From Schistosoma mansoni (lineage: Eukaryota > Platyhelminthes > Trematoda > Strigeidida > Schistosomatidae), in NCBI RefSeq assembly GCF_000237925.1, contig NC_031501.1:5214166-5278165 (forward strand): a DNA stretch of 64,000 nt, in the 5' to 3' direction. The translations under genes were made by a program, and so were the position numbers. The notes under the pieces are model-generated. The model made no database searches. It had not been told where the DNA came from and saw only the letters and a list, made by a program, of their open reading frames with translations. Shown here in pieces: positions 63,858-64,000 of the stretch. The stretch's first letter is position 1; each line of letters opens with the position of its first letter.

Positions 63858-64000
63858 AAGCAAAGATGGATAGTGGCTAGCAGTGGAATCCAGGACGCGC
63901 GTTTCGTCCTATTTAGAGACTAACCAGTTGCAGTCCTAAAAACATCAATGGGAAGATTCAAACAAACAATACTAAATAAATTTCAACTTCACTCCATTGC
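63858..64000. repeat. Family A repeat, fold-back, at window edge (A8)
   Basis: Antisense GCAAAGATGGATAGTGGCTA into the hammerhead (GACGCGCGTTTCGTCCTATT), breaking off at 63,914, then sense AGAGACTAACCAGTTGCAGT and the family A 5' part to the window end. The hammerhead is cut at stem II. Confidence 0.9.

Overview
The window looks like nuclear DNA of a schistosome (trematode flatworm). It is AT-rich, full of dispersed retroelements, and carries many copies of two short tRNA-headed repeat families that contain hammerhead-ribozyme cores, a signature of the schistosome SM-alpha type repeats. Three runs of exactly 200 N are scaffold gaps. I see no prokaryotic features.

One host gene dominates. It lies on the minus strand from its stop codon at 19,679 to at least 62,018. 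I followed it by hand through 19 consecutive exons (18 firm, the most upstream tentative). All splice phases agree and the joined frame is open for 823 codons plus a stop. The 5' end lies beyond the window or was not recognised. The product has a helical, partly coiled-coil part, then two immunoglobulin I-set-like domains (one without the usual cysteines), then a polar, Ser/Asn/Lys-rich tail encoded largely by micro-exons of 28-116 bp. I cannot name it; an intracellular muscle or cytoskeletal Ig protein is a guess.

Layout: 1-19,678 is intergenic and repeat-rich, with hammerhead repeats concentrated at 3.7-4.5, 6.5-12 and 16.8-17.1 kb, a likely non-LTR 3' end at 5.5-6.0 kb and a GC-rich fragment at 10.4-10.8 kb. 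From 19.7 to 62.0 kb is the Ig gene. Its introns hold four LINE copies (27.2-29.4, 42.7-43.7, 49.9-50.4, 56.2-57.5 kb), one Penelope-like element with a GIY-YIG endonuclease (53.4-54.4 kb), three copies of two unclassified dispersed repeats, and about a dozen hammerhead repeats. From 62.0 kb to the end is upstream intron or flank, with one more hammerhead repeat at the right edge.

The most striking signal is not a gene. A large share of the hammerhead repeats are fold-backs: an antisense piece joined directly, with little or no spacer, to a sense piece of the same family. About fifteen such junctions occur in 64 kb, including a near-perfect palindrome at 4,167-4,432 that carries two opposed, apparently intact hammerheads. 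The Penelope-like element is also flanked by an inverted copy of its own 3' end and sits inside a hammerhead repeat. All three assembly gaps touch these structures. Penelope-like elements are known to carry hammerheads in their terminal repeats, so a shared replication route with snap-back template switching is a plausible but untested explanation.
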